From: Lasiosphaeria ovina
Lineage: Eukaryota > Ascomycota > Sordariomycetes > Sordariales > Lasiosphaeriaceae
Direction: 5' to 3'
Assembly (NCBI GenBank): GCA_033439765.1
Contig: JAULSN010000001.1
Coordinates: forward strand, 2,852,001 to 2,916,000
Length of the DNA: 64,000 bases
Position numbers and translations under genes: made by a program. The notes beneath the pieces were generated by a model, which did no database searches, was not told the origin of the DNA, and worked only from the letters and a program-made list of their open reading frames with translations. Each line of letters opens with the position of its first letter. Position 1 is the first letter of the stretch. Positions 45,078 to 56,834 of the stretch are shown piece by piece.

Positions 45078-46709
45078 TGTGGGGTCTTATGATCATTTCT
45101 TGGGCACGGGCGACAGCAGCATCGACAGCAGCGTCGTGGCAGCAGAAGCGGGCCGTTAATGGCGATTTCCCGGGTTCGAGCCGTTCTCGGCGATTCGAGT
45201 GCGCAGCGACGAAGTCAATTGGGTCGGCCTTTTAGAGACGGTTGCATCTAGGGCAGGTCGAAGAGAGACGGAAGCGAGGGAAACCTGCGACGGACGGTCT
45301 GGTCTGGCAAGGCCCGTCAGGCTAGCGTCTACCTAGGCTATCTAGTCGGGTGCTGGAAGAGGCGAATTTAAATTGAGGGCAAAGAGTGTCGCAGGAATGC
45401 ATGCGTCCGTGGGAGCGAGAACTGGCCGGTCGTGTAAGCTGGAACGAATTTCAACCTCCTGAATGGAGGTTGCTGCAGGTGCCGGGGCAAGCAAGCATGG
45501 CAAGGCAGGTTGGGTCACCGTACCTTGCTGGTGCGTCTGCCGCAGGTTAACTACTAGGGGTCTCCTAATCAGGCAAAGCGGCCTCTTGACCCCGCGATGA
45601 CTTAAAAACCCGTTGCGCCACTTACACCGCGATAGGCGGATACTCTAAACTATGGATACCGTACCTGGCCCCTTATCGTCCCATTGTCCTCACCTGATGG
45701 GATGAAATGAGTAAAGATCGGACCCTTGGCAAGCGAGGCTATCTCGAGGTATATGTGGCCGGACACAGACAAACAGACAAACAAACAGAACAGAAGATGT
45801 GAGCGCTTGTCTCGACCAGAGGATCCTCATTCCCAACACCAATGGAAGCGGGGACACTGGCCGTGGAGAGGATGGCATCCTGGGAGCAATCCCAGAAACA
45901 CAAACAGCCATGCAGTTCGAGGGCACATACGTAGTAGGTAGCATCGTCGACAATTCAGCACTACCGGTTTTTCATACCGTGCCGGGCTCGTGCTCGTGCC
46001 TGGGCAATCCAGTTTTCCCATCTGCGCAATGACGAGCCAATCGGCTTGGCCGCACTTCGCCGCGGGATGCCCCCATGCCGTTAGAACGGGAGTGCATATT
46101 CATTGACACTCTATGCTTTGAAGCTGGAAGTAGTAATATTTTGCAGCCCTGCCCGGGGCCGTGGAAGAACTGCTTACGGTTGACTGCCCCAGTGGTTCCT
46201 TTTCAAAGCATGTGTCGTAGCTATGTGAAAAGGCCAAATGGAGGTCAGTTCTCAACATTCCCATGTTCGTGGTCCACTGTTTCTCCGGGCCCGTGGCCAG
46301 GAAGAAACCTCCAGTGAGACTTGATTTCGAGTACCTGAAAAAACACAATGCAACATAGAAGCCGCAAACTTACTGTCAGAACTCTTTGTCGACCTCCAAA
46401 GTGGCATGGAATGAAGCGAGCGGCACAACTCGAACAGTCCCAAACTTTAGGGCTGTGCTGGCTGCTCTTAGACTATCCCCAGCTGTCGCCTGCCAAACAA
46501 CCCCGCTGTGGGGCTGCAATTCATCAACCTCGAATAATCCTCTGTCCGTTCTGAACACCCAGACAAAAAAACCACTGAGACAAAAAGAAATAAAGTTGGG
46601 GCTCATAAGATTTGAGTGGATTTGGCCTAGACCTAACATTCCGGCAAATCACATTCGCTTCAATTCAGGGCCAGTCGAGTCTGCGCCGACGACGGCCTCG
46701 GAATCTATC
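45078..46709. other. Divergent promoter region of the kelch gene and DUS3
   Basis: About 1.6 kb with no recognisable gene. The frame upstream of the DUS3 ATG extends back to about 46386 but lacks an ATG before 46710 and is not conserved-looking. Confidence 0.4.
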
Positions 46710-49080
46710 ATGGAGCCTCAGGAAGTCGCAAAGCGGCCCGCGGACGAAGTCAGCATCGTGCATCAAATTTCATCAGCTGCTGCTGAGGAGCCAGCTTCCA
46801 AGCGTGTGAAACTCGATGCCCCCGCTCAGACGTCACAATCTCAAGATGATACTACCAAAGCGCAAAGGCCAAGAGTCAAGGGTGTGGCCACCATCAAGAC
46901 CGAGTATGTTGTCCAATTGATAGTTGCAACATGTCCCTGCCAAGGCTAACAGGGGGGCAGGTATCTCATCGTAGCTCCAGGACAGGGAGAAGGGAGAGGA
47001 GTCCCGAGTGATGAGGGAGCCGCCGCGGCCCTCCTCGACGATGACGCCGCCGAGGGGAGGGCTGCCCCCGATCCGCGAGACCAGCAGGACTCTCGCGGTC
47101 CCGGCGGCGGCAAATCCGCTCGTAGCAACAAGCAGAAGAAGCAAAAGGGCGGGCAGAACAAGGACCGAGCGTTCGGCACCTTTTCCGACACCCTGCGCCT
47201 GTGTAACTCGGTCGCTTGGACCCCCGAGTTCTCGCCGCGCCACTGCAAGCACGGCGATCGCTGCAATGCCCTGCACGACATCCGCAAGTACCTCAAGGAG
47301 GGCCGGCGCGCCGATCTGGAAACGTTTGGCGGCAAGTGCCCCCTCTGGGAGACGTACGGCAAGTGCTCGGCCGGGTGGCGCTGCCTCTTCGTGTCGAGCC
47401 ACATGAAGGAGGTAGAGCGCGAGGACGGGCGCAAAGAGTTGATCCTCGTCGAGGAATCCAGCAAGAACTCCGCCGTGGCTGCTGATGATGGCGACGTCGC
47501 AGTCGAGGGCGATGGCGATGGCGAGGGTGGCGGCGAGGCGAGGCCCGGCGTCATGAACGTGGTGCCTCCTCAGATCAAGCTGGACTTGTCGAGAAAGAGA
47601 ATGGTTTTTGAAAAGTCGGAGCAGTACCTGGAATGGCTAGCCAACGACACGAAGCTCTACCAGACCCATTTCCACCGGCAAAAGGACGACGGGGACGAGT
47701 CAAAGGACTACAAGGCGCAGTACGTTGAGCCTCCCCTCAAGCCGTCGGAGAAAAGGAGAATCTATTTTGGCCGGGAAACGCCCGTCCTGGCGCCTCTGAC
47801 GACACAGGGAAACCTCCCGTTCCGCCGCTTGTGCGTGGAGCTCGGTGCGCAAGTGACCTACTCGGAAATGGCTCTTGCCTTGCCGCTGCTCCAGGGACAA
47901 AAGGCCGACTGGACGCTGATGAGGGCGCACGAGTCCGAGGTGACTCCCCCCCGCTTCACGCCCAGCGGGCCCGTTGTCCGAGGCTATGACAACTCGAAGG
48001 ACCTCAAGTTTGGCGTACAGATCACGGCGAGCGCTCCCTGGATGGCCATCAAAGCCACCGAGACGCTGACCCGGTTCTTGCCTCACCTGCGACTCATTGA
48101 CCTGAACTGCGGCTGCCCTATCGACATGGTATTCAAGTCTGGAGCGGGGTCGGGTCTCCTCGACTCGCCGTCGAAGCTGGACAGGATGATACGGGGCATG
48201 AATGCAGTGTCTGGCGACGTTCCCATCACTGCCAAGATCAGGATGGGCATCAGGGACGACAAGTTCATCGCCCACAAGCTCGTGGAGCGACTGGGCCTCG
48301 GAAGCCAGGACATGCGCGACACCCTCGGGGCTCCTGGCTGTGCGGCGGTGACTCTGCACGGTCGTACCCGGCAGCAGCGGTACACCAGGGACGCCGACTG
48401 GAGTTACATTGCGGAATGCGCGGCCCTGATCAAACGACACAACGAGAAGAGCGACGACCTGGCCGATACCATACGCGAGGCCGAGGAGAACACGCTGCCG
48501 AACGGGGGCAAGATGTATTTCGTGGGCAACGGCGACTGTTACTCGCACGTCGACTACCACGACCACGTAGACAACGCCAAGGTGGACAGCGTCATGATTG
48601 GCCGGGGAGCCATCATCAAGCCGTGGATCTTTGAAGAGATCGAAAAGGGCCAGTACCTGGACAAGTCGGCCTCGGAGCGGCTGGCGTACATTGAGAAGTT
48701 TGCGCGCTACGGCATGGAGGCGTGGGGATCCGACGAGCTCGGCATCAACTACACGAGGCGTTTCATGCTCGAGTTCCTCAGCTTCCTCAACCGCTACGTG
48801 CCCATCGGCCTCCTCGAGTACCTGCCGCCCGTCATCAACGAGCGGCCCCCTGCCTACCACGGGCGGAGCGATCTCGAGACGCTGCTTGCCAGTAAGGACT
48901 ACAAAGACTGGGTCAAGATTAGGTGAGCTTCTTTTTCCTCTTCTATTTCTACTTCGAGAAAAACGCGGCCTCTAACCGCAGTGCGTACGTAGCGAGATGT
49001 TCCTCGGTCCGGCTCCCCCGGGGTTCAAGTTCCAGCCGAAGCACAAGTCGAACAGCTACGAGATTGAGGCCGAAGGTTGA
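46710..49080 (+). CDS. DUS3: tRNA-dihydrouridine(47) synthase Dus3
   Basis: Exons are 46710-46903, 46961-48922 and 48993-49080, giving 747 aa. The N-terminal part is lysine-rich and acidic. Two CCCH zinc fingers follow (about 155-215: [12 protein letters not shown] and [18 protein letters not shown]), a Dus3 hallmark absent from Dus1, Dus2 and Dus4. The TIM-barrel FMN domain starts with [17 protein letters not shown]. It includes [19 protein letters not shown] (the second cysteine is the catalytic one of this family), [29 protein letters not shown] and [13 protein letters not shown]. The last exon gives [18 protein letters not shown] and a KSNSYE tail, reached by the acceptor TAG at 48990-48992. 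An AG 11 nt earlier (48980-48981) would change the frame. Dus3 reduces U47 in tRNA, and in some eukaryotes acts on mRNA. Confidence 0.95.
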
Positions 49081-52000
49081 GGGCGGCAGTAAGGTGTCGT
49101 GCGAGCAGCAGCAGCCTTGCCGGCGATTCGTAGTGTATACCCGCCATTCCCGTTTGCGGGGGAGGGGGGTTGTGACGTGGGTTTGTATACTGCTGCGTGT
49201 ACAATACACGCGTGTGTGCGTGTGCGGCATAAGGACGGCATCTCAAGTATCAGATGCAGATGCAAGCGCAGAAACTCTTTTGCGTGTAATAGATCGATCG
49301 GGCCCGGCAAAAAAATTTGTTGTTATACATGCCTAACTAACCGAGCTACGTCGCCCGTTTGGCGCGTGTCTTGGGAGATATGGTAAGATGGGTTTCCGGC
49401 ATTTGAGGATCTGCGGACCGTTCGTGCCTTGGGCTTCTTGGTTTTTGCTTTTCTAGAACCAAGGCGACATACCCACTACACACACATACCTGGCTGGCTA
49501 GAGAAGCAAGTCCCATAGAGAAGACATCGAGTCGTCCAATTAAGATCCGAAACTCCGTCCCCTGGGGCCGATGTTCGGTCTCGTCTTTGTTCAACCCCAC
49601 CCACTCCAGGATGCGTCTGGGCGGTGGGCGGCTTGGGTGATCTGATCTGATCTGGTGTAGTGTAAATCGCGCAGAGACACAAGGAAGAAGGGAAGGAAGG
49701 GGGTGTGTTTCATGCTGGTTCGCCTCACATCGCTTGCTGCGACCGAGGCGAAGAAAGCGGCGGTCAAGGTCTCGTCCCGGTTGGGGTGGTTCAAGGGTTT
49801 TTTTTGTTCTGTTTTATCTACCCAAAGCCCCGATTTTCGAAGAGGGACCATAAAGGGTTATCTACGTGCTGCGAGGCAGGCTGGAGCGGTGCCGGCGCCG
49901 GTGCCCTGGTTGTTATTTTTTTTTTCTTATTTGGTGGAGATGAATTCTCTGGGACTGTCTCACGGAAATGTAAAAGTAAAGAGCAAGATTGGGTACCTAC
50001 TCGGCGAGGACAAGAGAGGAAAGGGAAATAAAAGGGGGGGGGGGTTTGTCGGCCGCCGAGTGAGTGGGCTTGAATTTGCCCTGCCAAACACAGCGAAACA
50101 GGATATGGAGGAGAAAACAGCCCCCCCAACCCACTCCGGTACAGGGCGCTCGCTCTCTTTGTTCTTGCTATGCTGGAGCAGAGGGGGGAAGGGAGAATGG
50201 TGGAGCAAGAGATAGATTACAAGTCACGATCTGGGACGTTGTCGTACAGGGGTGACAGGAATATATTGATCCGTACCCCTGTGCCGGGTGGCGATGACAA
50301 AGTCCGTGTAACCCTAACTGCTACAGTCGCAGCCCGCTGTGCGCGCCTACCGGCAGGCACCTGGGCAAGGTTCGCGAATGTGTGCCCTGGCACTTTGGAT
50401 GGCGTCTTACTTGGGTTGATGATAGCTATTACTGAAATTGAGTAGGTGGGTAGGTGGGTAGGTAGGTATCTAGGTTTTGTTTTTGGGCGTTGACTCGGCA
50501 ACTAAGCGAGTGAGTTCATCTCCAACCCAACCCAAGCGCTAGGTTTAGGCTGGGGAACACCCGACGCGCGCCTGCAATATGATTGCCCGGCAGCGGAAAG
50601 ACTCCCAGGAACGGACGGGTACCTGATGTGTAAGTGGCTTCGGGTGCCCTGTGCGTATTTTGAGGGTGAACACAAAAAAGACGGATGTGTTGTTGATTTG
50701 AAATACCCCTGAAATCTTGGCGCGGCCACCCGTGGTCATTATCTCTCTGCCGTGAGGCTCTCTGGAATACGAACGAACCTACCTTACCTTCCGGGCTAGA
50801 ACTTGTATCACGCCGCCCGGTCCATCCTGGTGCGCGCGCCCCGGTATTCCATCTCCAAAGGACGGAAACGGGAGCTGGTAGTGCCTTATGTACATTACAT
50901 ACATACGGGTACCTGCCCAAGGTTTCCTTCCAGGTCCCAGGGTTACGCTTGTTGGACGCACCTTCCCTTCTCCCGCAGTCGCAATTGCAGTGTCGGACAT
51001 GTCGCGATCCCATTTGGGCAGTTGCAACTCTGCGATTAGCTTGGACGCGCCTTCCGCATGTTGAGCAGCCACCGCTGACCGAGCCGGTTTATCAGTACTA
51101 GTGTAGGTGGACTGTCGAGATTGGTAAGGTAAGTTCGGTTACGGATATGCATTTCTCATATACCTTGACTCTGTCTGGAAGGTCCGAACGTGAAGTCCGA
51201 GACACTGGCGGCACTGGTAGGAGTGGAAAGCCCAAAAGTGGTCCGATAAGTATCCTTCGACGCCCTGTTCCACGAGCTTGGGAGCACCCTCGTCAACATT
51301 TACTCCCTCGTGCCCTGCAGAGGACTTTATCAGCCCGAGGCGGGCATTTGAAATCCAACAGCACCCGAGCCCACTTTGGTGCTAGGTGCCTCTTATCACG
51401 GCTCTCGAGAAGGGAGTGACGGACTGGAAGCTACTTCCCGAAGCGGTATCAGGGGTCCGCCTCATTAAAGAGGGAGTCTGTGCTGGGATATTCCCCTGAG
51501 TTCAACCCATCTTCGGGAAAGACCATCCGATCTTTTCCAGACGAACTCCTTTGGACGGCAACGTTCCCGACGGCAGATGTGCTGCTTGGTCCCAACCCTT
51601 AAGGTCGCATGTCTTCAACTATCAAGCTTTCCATCCTCATCTGCACGTCAGTCCCGAAGGCTTGATGGGTATCTTAGATGTGAAGTTGGATGCGGGGGTG
51701 GGGTTGGGGGGTGCATTTGCATTCAGTCGCGATACGACCCTAGATAGCTCCTGCTGTGAGCTCATAACTTATCTGGGCTGGGCTACCCCGCCGGAATTTG
51801 CTTTCGTCTGGCGATTACAAGATGACCCGGATAGGATCACTGCTTCTGCGGGTAACGCCACCATACCATGGATGTAAACCATTGATACCTAAGCTAAGTT
51901 CCTCTTCCTCCCTCCTCCCACCACCCACCACCCACCCCCACCTCTCTGGTCACATCAGGGTCGGAAATAAAGCTCTGCCTGTCCTGGGCCTGAGTGACGG

Positions 52001-52557
52001 CCAAGGGCATAAAGACGGGCAGATATCTTGTTCACGGCTTATCTCTGTTTCCATTGCCTCCCGCCTCGCCCTTTCTTTCGTCTGCCCTGCCATGCCCTGG
52101 TGTGGTGGCTCCGTGACACGCATCTGAGTAAGAGACGGGACGAAACCACCATCTGGTCATCTCGTCGTGCACCGAGGCCGCACAGGTGACTAGCTCCGCT
52201 GCTGGCCGATTGGTCCCGTCTTTGCTACCTATTGTCCTCGTCACTATTGATTGTTCTTCACTACCCTTGGGATTGTTGTTTGTTCTCTGGGACGTCCCGA
52301 CTCATAAATTCACCAATTCACCTTTCCCGGCCGACTCCCTTACCTTATCTACGGACCTTATCTCTCCTGCGTTCCCAGGAACCGCACCTCCTACCCTAAC
52401 CAGTCACGCAACGCAGCGCAGTCGAAAGCTCGGGTTGCCTAAGCAACGGCCAACTCATCCAATCTCTCCTCCTTTATCCTACCTTCGCTCTGCTCTCGCC
52501 CAACCAACTCTCTCTCGTCAAAACCAGGTCGAGTCTTTGTATCCCGCATTTGGCAAG
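49081..52557. other. Spacer between DUS3 and the permease gene
   Basis: About 3.5 kb. The left part is the DUS3 3' region, with simple words (GTGTGC, a G run at 50036-50044, GTAGGTGGGTAGGT at 50443-50475). The right part is the permease promoter with several GATA sites. No credible gene seen between them. Confidence 0.45.
51768..52363 (-). promoter_or_regulatory. Four AGATAAG sites upstream of the permease gene
   Basis: CTTATCT, the complement of AGATAAG (matching HGATAR), occurs at 51768-51774, 52038-52044, 52344-52350 and 52357-52363. The last two lie 13 nt apart in tandem about 200 bp before the ATG at 52558. Fungal nitrogen GATA factors (AreA/NIT2) often act through paired sites at nitrogen-source transporters such as FcyB-type permeases. 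Binding itself is inferred. Confidence 0.45.
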
Positions 52558-54237
52558 ATGGACGCGCGCCCCAAGGTAAGGGACCCGGAGAGTTCTCCAG
52601 TGTCGGACGTCTACCATGTCTCAGACAATGGCGCCGACTTGGAGCGATCCCTCGCCCAAAAGGAGGGATTTGACACGGCCAGCCGTGAATCCGCCGCCTT
52701 CGAGAAGCTCCAGAAATTCGCCGGAGAGTATGGCGTCGAGCAGCGAGGTATCGAGCGCGTCCCCGTCGAGGAACGGACCGACTCGGGCATGTCAAAGATT
52801 GGCACCATGGTAAGAGAACCCTTTCCTCCCGATTACATTTCGAGGCTAACACATGGCGCAGTGGCTTTCGGCCAACATGGTCATTTCTTCGTTCGCTATT
52901 GGCGCCGTTGCCATTGGAATCTTTGAGCTCGGCTTTGTCGACAGCGCCTTGGTTATCATCCTGATCAACTTCCTGGGCGTCATTCCCGTCTGCTTCTTCT
53001 CGACCTTTGGTCCGAGATTTGGCCTCCGCCAGATGGTTCTGTCCCGCTTCTTTTTCGGCTTCCATGGAGTCAAGCTCAGTAAGTCTTTCCGGACATCACG
53101 ACCATCTTCACAGTTCGTCTGCTAACGTATTCCCCAGTTGCCTTCTTCAACATAGTTGCCTGTATCGGATGGTCGAGTGTCAACGTCATTGTTGGAGCCC
53201 AGCTTTTCAAGACCATCAACCCGAACATGCCAGGATGGGCCGGCATCCTTCTCATCGCCCTGTCGACCTTTGTGATATCTCTGTTCGGCTACAAGGTCGT
53301 GCACGCCTACGAACGTTGGTCGTGGATTCCTTCCTTCCTCATCTTCATGGTGGCCTTGGGCACCTTTGCGCACTCTGGCCGCTTCGATAACCTCTTACCC
53401 ATGAATACTGGCCCGGCCGAAACCAGCGCCGTCTTGTCGTTTGCGGCGACTGTCTACGGATTTGCGACAGGCTGGTGCCCGTATGCTGCCGACTATACGG
53501 TATACCAACCAGTCACGCGCTCCCGCACCTCGGTCTTTCTCTGGACGTTTGCCGGCCTCTTTGTGCCGCTGGTCTTCACAGAGCTCCTTGGCGCCGCGAT
53601 CATGACAGCCACAATTCACGACGAGGCCTATCTCAACGCGTATCTCGAATCGGGAATTGGTGGAATCCTCGGAGCGGTGCTCCTGCCACCGCTGGGACGC
53701 TTTGGTGAGTTCTGCTTGGCCATACTGGCGCTCTCAATCATCGCCAATAACTGCCCAAACATATACTCTGTCTCGCTCTCGCTCCAGGTGCTGGCGAAGG
53801 AGACGCAACGCGTGCCTCGGTTCATCTGGACCTTTCTGGCCACGTGCGTCTACGTCGCCATTTCCATTCCAGGCTTTGATCACTTTGCTCCTTGGCTTGA
53901 AAATTTCATGGTACTCACGAGCTATTGGTTGGCTATTTATCAAGGTGTCGCCCTACCAGAGCATTTCATATTCAGGCGTGGCTTTGGCGGGTACGTCCCC
54001 GAGCACTACGACAACCCAAAGGCTCTCCCCCCGGGGTTTGCGGCCGTCGTGGCGTTCGGATTCGGTATCCTGGGCGCTGCCATGGGAATGTCGCAGACGT
54101 GGTACACGGGCCCGATTGCGAGGCTGTGTGGCACCAGCGAGTTTGGAGCCGACGTGGGCTTTGAGCTGGGGTTCGCCTTTGCCGCTCTGTCGTTTCTTGT
54201 GCTGAGAACGCTGGAGAAGAAGCACTTCAAGCGTTGA
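52558..54237 (+). CDS. Purine-cytosine permease, NCS1 family
   Basis: Exons are 52558-52809, 52862-53078 and 53138-54237, giving 522 aa. The hydrophilic N-terminus (1-84) has FEKLQKFAGEYGVEQRGIERVPVEER, conserved in the Fcy2/FcyB branch. About twelve hydrophobic segments follow, beginning WLSANMVISSFAIGAVAIGIF. Conserved stretches include GPRFGLRQMVLSRFFFGF (loop 2-3), IAFFNIVACIGWSSVNVIVGAQ, WCPYAADYTVYQP (segment 6) and PNIYSVSLSLQVLAKETQRVPRF (segment 8). It ends with a charged LEKKHFKR. FcyB-type carriers take up adenine, guanine, hypoxanthine and cytosine with protons across the plasma membrane. The ATG at 52558 is the first in the conserved frame. Upstream GATA sites suggest nitrogen control. 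Confidence 0.93.
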
Positions 54238-55014
54238 GTCCTGTTGCTCGTGGTCGGTACATGGATGAACGGAGTAATGGGGCCATTTTGGTGAATATAT
54301 GCAGCCCGAATCTCTTTTGGAACCTGGGAAGGTATGCAAGTCTAGGAGGATAACATTATCCGCGACATGAGTACGTACAAGTTCTTTCCGAGAGCTGGAT
54401 TGGGAGGTGACAGAGGTGCGGTTACTGTATCTAAATCGGCGCTCAAGTGGTAATTCTCTCTCAACCTCTTCAGCTGATAAAATGAGCTTGTAGAGTTTAT
54501 GATATGCCATTTGCTGGTATATGCAAACTGAAGGGCTTTTGCTTGAGTAAAGGGAGTAATGGGATATGAGAGAGTGTGACGAAGGACGTAGACGGTACCA
54601 GTCAGCCGCAACTTAGCTCGGTGATTATTTTTTCGAGTTTATGAGGCATAAGTTCCTCGGTTTTCTCTTGTGCTGTCGCAGCTCTGTAATTTGCAACGTC
54701 TGGACTCCCTTACAAGTTAAGATTGAGCCTCGCAGAACAATAAGGGGATGTGGTCGGGCTTGCCACCTGCCAAGTCCGCGCGCCATCTGGCAAACCTGAG
54801 CTGTCAGCCCGCCACTCCTACACTGTCTGCTGCACTGTCCGCTGCACGCACTGCACTGCATCAAAGACCATCCATTCATTCATTCTACAAACAAACCACA
54901 TCACCTGCCTCCAAGGAAAAGCAACAACGACTACTTCAACAAATACACAACCCACTCCAGCTGTTCTTTTTTGACGACGGCACACGGCAAATCTAGCTTT
55001 TTTCTTCTTGCGCC
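54238..55014. other. Spacer between permease and cyclophilin genes
   Basis: No gene seen; permease 3' flank, then the cyclophilin promoter and CA-rich leader. Confidence 0.4.
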
Positions 55015-56080
55015 ATGGGCCCCACGGTCCTTCCCGCCTCGGGCAATCCGCTGTATGTATTGTGTTTTCTTGGTCCTTGCCTTATCTCTCTCTCTCATAT
55101 GAGAAACTGCATAGATGGATCCGCTCGCCGCCTTTGTGTGTGTGTGGAAAGAAATGTGTGCTGACAATCGGGTTGTTTAAACAGGGTGTTTTTCGACATT
55201 ACGCTTGGAGGTATGTGCCATGCGATGTGATTTCTCTTCGCTTCGCTTCTTCTATTCAGTCTTTGTTTTTTCCACCAGGGTTTTTCCCGTCTCGGGTTTG
55301 AACAGCTGGTTTCCTTGAACCTCTGGCCATTCGCCTGCTCCTGGGGACTGCATCTCCAGTCATTTCTCTCTTGTTCGTTCATGTTCGCCATGCTAACTCA
55401 CAAAACACGCCAGGCGAGCCCCTCGGCCGCATCACGTTTGAGCTCTTCAACGACGTGGTGCCGCGCACGGCCGAGAACTTCCGCCAGTTCTGCACGGGCG
55501 AGACCAAGGGCAACAACGGCCGCCCGCAGGGCTTCAAGGGCTCAAAGTTCCACCGCATTGTAAGTCTGCACGCACGCACCACATAGCTATCTGTCTATCT
55601 ATGTATTCAGCCAGTCGGCCTAGACAGGTATCTATTTCTCTGCTTGGGTGTGCTGTCTGACTTCCGATGGTGGACTGCATACAGATCCCCAACTTCATGT
55701 GCCAGGGCGGCGACTTTCTCAACGGCGACGGCACCGGCTCGACGTGCATCTACGGCACCAAGTCGTTTGCCGACGAGAACTTTGACATCAAGCACGACGA
55801 GCCGGGCCTGCTCTCCATGGCGGTATTTTTTTTCTCGTCTTCCCCCTTCTACTTCTCTACTTCTCTGACACTCACACAGAACGCCGGCCCCAACACCAAC
55901 GGGTCGCAGTTCTTCATCACGACGGTACCGACGCCGTTCCTCGACGGCAAGCACGTCGTGTTCGGCAAGGTGGTCGACGGCATGGACGTGGTGCGCAAGA
56001 TGGAGCAGACCAAGACGGGCTACAAGGGCAAAGACGTCCCTAACATGGACGTCGTCATTGCCCAGTGTGGCGAGATGTAG
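55015..56080 (+). CDS. CYPH: Cyclophilin H-type peptidyl-prolyl cis-trans isomerase
   Basis: Five exons: 55015-55052, 55185-55210, 55414-55559, 55685-55822 and 55880-56080, giving 182 aa. Exon 2 is only 26 nt. The joined protein starts [21 protein letters not shown] and has the cyclophilin core: [23 protein letters not shown], the catalytic-arginine motif [35 protein letters not shown] and [35 protein letters not shown] matches CypH/USA-Cyp better than CypA. CypH binds the U4/U6 snRNP protein Prp4 in animals and plants; this is assumed for the fungal protein. All five exons keep phase, all introns are GT-AG, and the length is normal for a single-domain cyclophilin. Confidence 0.93.
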
Positions 56081-56834
56081 TGGCTGCCTGACTTGTACCG
56101 CCGGATTCTCAAACAAATAAATAACCAAGCAAGCAAACAAAAAAAGTTTACCAAGAAGAAAACGAAAACAGTGCCTGTGGTCGCTCCTTTAACTACTACT
56201 ATAGAGATACAACGATTACGCAGTGCAGTGACTCGAGACTAAGAGGATTCACATTCCAACAAGCTCTTTAATCACGAAATTTAATCATTGGTTTTCTGTA
56301 TTACTCCGCAAAACTCAAGATCGGTAGGTAGGTATGCTACAACTCCCTAAGGTGGGCTGCTTGCCGAAAGAAAGCCCACCACACAAGAAGAAGCTTTCGC
56401 ACACACATACAAAAATGACCAGTTCCGTCCCCTTGCTCCATCCAGTGGGTATTTGTGTGTGGAGAGAAATCTGAGCCCATAAACGAAGAAGTAGAAAGAA
56501 GAAAGAAAAGTGGTATCATCATGAAAACAAAAAAGCCCAACCCCCCGCCCGCCCTTTTTTGTAGATGCGAGAACCAGACCTGCCACCCGCCCACCCTCAA
56601 GAACTCCAAAGGGGAAAGGAAAATCAATCGATTATGCGTTTGTTTGTATGCTGCTGGTTGACCGGGTTTCCAAAACGAGGGCCCACTCTCCGTGCAATGC
56701 GATGCGATGCGATGCGATTGTGAAATGAGATTATTGAAAGAAGAACAAAAGAATGCAAGAAAGGGAAAAAAACGAAGGCGTGTCGTTATCCGTATATCAT
56801 TGTCGGCGAAGCTGGCCGTGTCCTAACCGCGCGC
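56081..56834. other. Convergent 3' regions of the cyclophilin and LPMO-like genes
   Basis: About 750 bp with no gene. It includes a (GCGAT)n run at 56698-56718 and GGTAGGTAGG at 56322-56331. Confidence 0.45.

Noticed and set aside
45165..45200. GGTTCGAG word resembling a tRNA B box
   Set aside because: The flanks do not pair as a T-arm and no A box or acceptor stem is found at the right distance.
47700..48860. 386-codon minus-strand frame
   Set aside because: Shadow of the DUS3 catalytic domain.
50516..51013. 165-codon minus-strand frame
   Set aside because: No motif, weak codon bias and overlap with other-frame ORFs in the spacer before the permease gene.
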